This document shows, one piece after another, positions 61,349 through 64,000 of a DNA stretch of 64,000 nt. Numbering within the stretch: position 1 is the stretch's first letter; each line of letters starts with the position of its first letter. A program made the position numbers and the translations under genes. The notes under the pieces are model-generated. The model searched no databases. It was not told the origin of the DNA and was given only the letters and a program-made list of their open reading frames with translations. The stretch is from positions 4,358,986-4,422,985 of the forward strand of contig NC_087173.1 in NCBI RefSeq assembly GCF_035594125.1. Direction: 5' to 3'. The stretch is from Scylla paramamosain. Lineage: Eukaryota > Arthropoda > Malacostraca > Decapoda > Portunidae.

Positions 61349-61416
<68 letters not shown>
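61349..61416. repeat. (GA)n microsatellite
   Basis: Pure GA run of 34 units. Confidence 0.97.
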
Positions 61417-61419
<3 letters not shown>

Positions 61420-61545
61420 ACCAGGAAAGAGTTATTTGCATTGCTTTGCCTATTAATTAAACACTTCCCTTCCCTTCCTTGGTGTTGCGTTTTGTCTCCT
61501 ACTGCATTTTTACTCTACTTTTAGGAAGATTGCATTATTGATTTT

Positions 61546-61548
<3 letters not shown>

Positions 61549-61615
<67 letters not shown>
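61549..61615. repeat. (GA)n microsatellite
   Basis: Pure GA run of 33 units. Confidence 0.97.
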
Positions 61616-61616
<1 letters not shown>

Positions 61617-62309
61617 GGACTTCACCTACAGTTTCCATTCATACCTGTTTCTCATAATTAAACCAGCTGAGTATAAAATTGAAATACAGTGGCCATATAA
61701 GTTGTAGCTCTCCAGCCAAACTGTTCCTCTGCAAATCATAATTCAATAGAAGATAAGCGATAGAACACCATTAGAGAAAGGGGACACGTAATTATCCTAC
61801 CTTAATCTCTTGTAATTTAAGTATTTCCCGATCAGACTCAAAGGATAGAGGATTATAAGCGATAAAATACTAATAGATAAAAGGGACACGTAATCATCCT
61901 ACCTCAACTTCTTATATTCCAAGTATTTCCAGATTAGATCCCAAATTTTAAAATCCAGAAAAAGGGACAGAGAGGAAAAGTGTCGGGGCTTTCACACGAG
62001 CGGACGCCATTCTCGTCGCCTGCTGGACTCGAAACTTACAACTTTTCCTCTTTCCCGTCTAGTCCTCGCGCTTCTCCAAGTCAAGGGGAACATTCCGTGC
62101 CTCCCTCAGTCCCTGCCACATTCCACCTGCCGCAGCTTTATTTATTGTATTCAAGTTGACGTCGCAGAACTGGGAACACACTTGAGGCAATCCACGTTTA
62201 ACCTCGCTCACAAAATCCAGGACAGTGCTGGCGTGCATGGAGGGGAGTGATGTGCGCTGGTCTGGTGTGTCCTTGGCTCGAATGTGGAAAAGGTTTTAGA
62301 CGAGCATTA
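61616..62309. other. Unique spacer
   Basis: Segments at 61737-61810 and 61845-61925 are related (GATAAGCGATAxAAxACxxAxTAGA, GGGACACGTAAT and ATCCTACCT), an old tandem duplication of about 107 bp. No gene was recognised. Confidence 0.5.
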
Positions 62310-62645
62310 TTTTCAAAGCCCACGGAGATGATTAGTCTAATTCTCATGGATGTTTTCTTTTCTTTTCTTTTTTTCCAATCGGTGGTGCAGAATCATCCTT
62401 AACCCTTTTTCCCTGTGATGTGTACCGATTTTCGACTTTAAGAACAATGTATGAAATCTTTTTAAGCGTCTGCTGGAAAGAAAGGGATTAGATAAATAGA
62501 TTTTGCAGTTTCTAGCCAATATGATGTTTGGGGGTGGCTGTAGAACGAGAATAAATGTCTCAAGAGTGGTTAGTGGTTAAGGAAAAATGTGTCAAAAAGC
62601 AGTGAAAGAGTTAAACTATGAATAAAATCACGAAGACTCCAAGTG
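62310..62645 (+). repeat. Dispersed repeat family A, copy 5, split by a MITE
   Basis: Left part CAAAGCCCACGGAGATGATT, AGTCTAATTCTCATGG and GGTGGTGCAGAATCATCC. Right part AACTATGAATAAAATCACGA then AGACTCC. The two parts become continuous with the family once the 62403-62610 insert and one TTAA are disregarded. Confidence 0.68.
62399..62614. mobile_element. piggyBac-type MITE, copy 2, nested
   Basis: A 208-bp insert (62403-62610) between TTAA duplicates at 62399-62402 and 62611-62614. Its termini CCCTTTTTCCCTG and (reverse strand) CTCTTTCACTGC are an imperfect inverted repeat. The other family A copies show the empty site with a single TTAA (CTTGTTAAACTGTC at 13349), which supports a real TTAA insertion. 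Confidence 0.68.
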
Positions 62646-63290
62646 AAATCGAAACAACCTTCATATGAGTATGTTAAATGTAATGACAATCTAACAACTT
62701 GTACTAGAATCTCGTAAAAGGAGTAAACGCCACCGAACATTTTATTAACCTTCCCTAGAATCCGTTATAAGCATTAAACACCACTGAAACCACTGGCTCT
62801 CACTAAAAGTCTGCTAAAACTACCAAACTCCCTCGTAAACCTCATTAATTTCTACTACAACCTCGTAAAAAGTAGTAAAATGCCATTGAAATCTCTCTTA
62901 ACTTCCTCCAGCTTCTACTACAAACAGTGAACGCCATTGAAAATCCTACTACAAACCTCCACTAGAGCTTGTTAGAAATAGTAAACTGCCATGAATACTA
63001 CAACCTCCTGCTAGAACCCCGTAAAACAATATTCGCTACTGAGAAACTATTAACTTTCTCTAGAGTCTATTACAAGCACAGAGCACCACTGAAAACCCTA
63101 CTGACTTCCACCAGAGCCTGTCAAGATAATGTACAAATAGTAAACTACCATGAAAGCTATTAACTTCCACTAGAGCCTCGTAAAGAAGTAAGCGTCATTG
63201 AAAACCTTCCTCTAGAGTCTATTACAAACAGTGGACACCGTTGAAAACCCCCACTAACCGACACTAAAGCATGTTAACGTAAAGCGCCGG
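62640..63290 (+). repeat. Degenerate minisatellite, about 50-bp period
   Basis: About a dozen copies of a unit with the order CTAGAGTCTATTACAAACAG, TxAACxCCATTGAAAACC, CTACTAACTTCCA. Unit length varies between about 41 and 60 bp through indels. Copies are clearest at 63060-63290. Confidence 0.85.
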
Positions 63291-63611
63291 AAGAACTGAA
63301 AATGTCGGGTCCTCTGGTGCTTTCCTGAGCCACTGGAGTCAGGAGCTGTCCATCAAATTAAAGGTCAGCTTAAGAAGAGGCAAGGCGAACTTATATCTAG
63401 TGGCCAGGAATTATTCTTTAGAGAGCCTTGACACACAATGATGGATACTGGAACTGAAATTAAGTAAACAGCGAATGGGGAGTTTTACTATACTGAATAC
63501 TGTAGCTCATCATTAACAGTTTCGTAATGGTTAGCTGTTTTTTTTTTTTTTTCGGTGTTTGTCCTTCAGGTAACGATGTCCTATTTTTTTTTTTTTTTTT
63601 TCGTCGTCGTA
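63291..63611. other. Unique spacer
   Basis: Nothing recognised beyond two poly-T runs at 63538-63552 and 63583-63600. Confidence 0.5.
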
Positions 63612-63759
63612 GTCCTCCTCCTCCTCCTCCTCCTCCTCCTCCTCCTCCTCCTCCTCCTCCTCCTCCTCCTTCTGTTATGTTACGCTGTTGTCCTTGTCTC
63701 TTTAATCAGCAATTACAGTAGAAGTAATTCCCAAACAGCCATGCAAGGATCTAAAAGCC

Positions 63760-63810
<51 letters not shown>
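63612..63810. repeat. (TCC)n, then (TTG)n
   Basis: TCC array at 63612-63670, 91 bp of unique sequence, then TTG at 63761-63810. Confidence 0.96.
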
Positions 63811-64000
63811 ATATACATTTGCCTTTAACTATGACTGCTAATGACGCATTCTTTACTTCATTTGAGACTTGTATATGGTAACTCTTGTCTTTACTTACTG
63901 AAGACATTAGGAGTCTACATTTGCCTGCAACTGAATGCTGATGACGCACCGTTTACTTGAGTTAAGTCACCTTAGTCAATCTACAGAGCCAGATGAAACA
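63811..64000. repeat. Short tandem duplication at the window end
   Basis: TACATTTGCCTTTAACTATG, ACTGCTAATGACGCATTCTT, TACTT at 63816-63860 recurs as TACATTTGCCTGCAACTGAA, TGCTGATGACGCACCGTT, TACTT at 63915-63957, about 100 bp apart. Confidence 0.75.

Overview
This window is nuclear DNA from an animal, most likely a decapod crustacean and possibly a brachyuran crab. Three things point that way: genes are split by introns, the arthropod telomere word TTAGG occurs at an interstitial site, and simple-sequence repeats are extremely dense. By a rough hand tally about 15% of the 64 kb is microsatellite, mainly long AG/CT, AC/GT and CCT/AGG arrays plus ACT, ACC and GATA/GACA types. The species assignment is inference.

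One protein-coding gene is recognisable. It is a full-length ortholog of N-acetylgalactosamine-6-sulfatase (GALNS) on the minus strand, in 13 coding exons from the ATG at 60512 to the TAA at 46261. All splice phases agree. The joined exons would give 519 residues with a signal peptide, the sulfatase Cys-x-Pro-x-Arg motif and the lysosomal sulfatase metal and substrate ligands. Two features stand out. Exon 5 carries one extra base in an A4 run (53057-53060 on +), which shifts the frame and stops it early in exon 6. Intron 10 starts with GC instead of GT. Several introns have microsatellites built into their splice signals.

Layout: 1-46.2 kb is a gene-poor tract of microsatellites, minisatellites and degenerate interspersed repeats. 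It includes a pure 822-bp AC array at 10.8-11.6 kb, a nearly 4-kb pyrimidine-rich stretch at 14.4-18.3 kb, hairpin-capable GT/AC and GA/CT array pairs, a 0.4-kb GATA/GACA block and a short TTAGG block. GALNS occupies 46.1-60.5 kb. Its introns hold two truncated LINE 3' ends, a piggyBac-type (TTAA) MITE and several minisatellites. The last 3.5 kb (60.5-64 kb) holds more arrays, a second TTAA MITE nested inside an older dispersed repeat, and a degenerate minisatellite of about 50 bp period.

I found no operon-like cluster, no other protein-coding gene and no convincing new system. The most useful observations are the GALNS frameshift and its splice architecture, the nested MITE with a readable empty site, and several apparently unnamed dispersed or tandem repeat families. 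All coordinates were derived by hand, so array ends may be off by a base or two.
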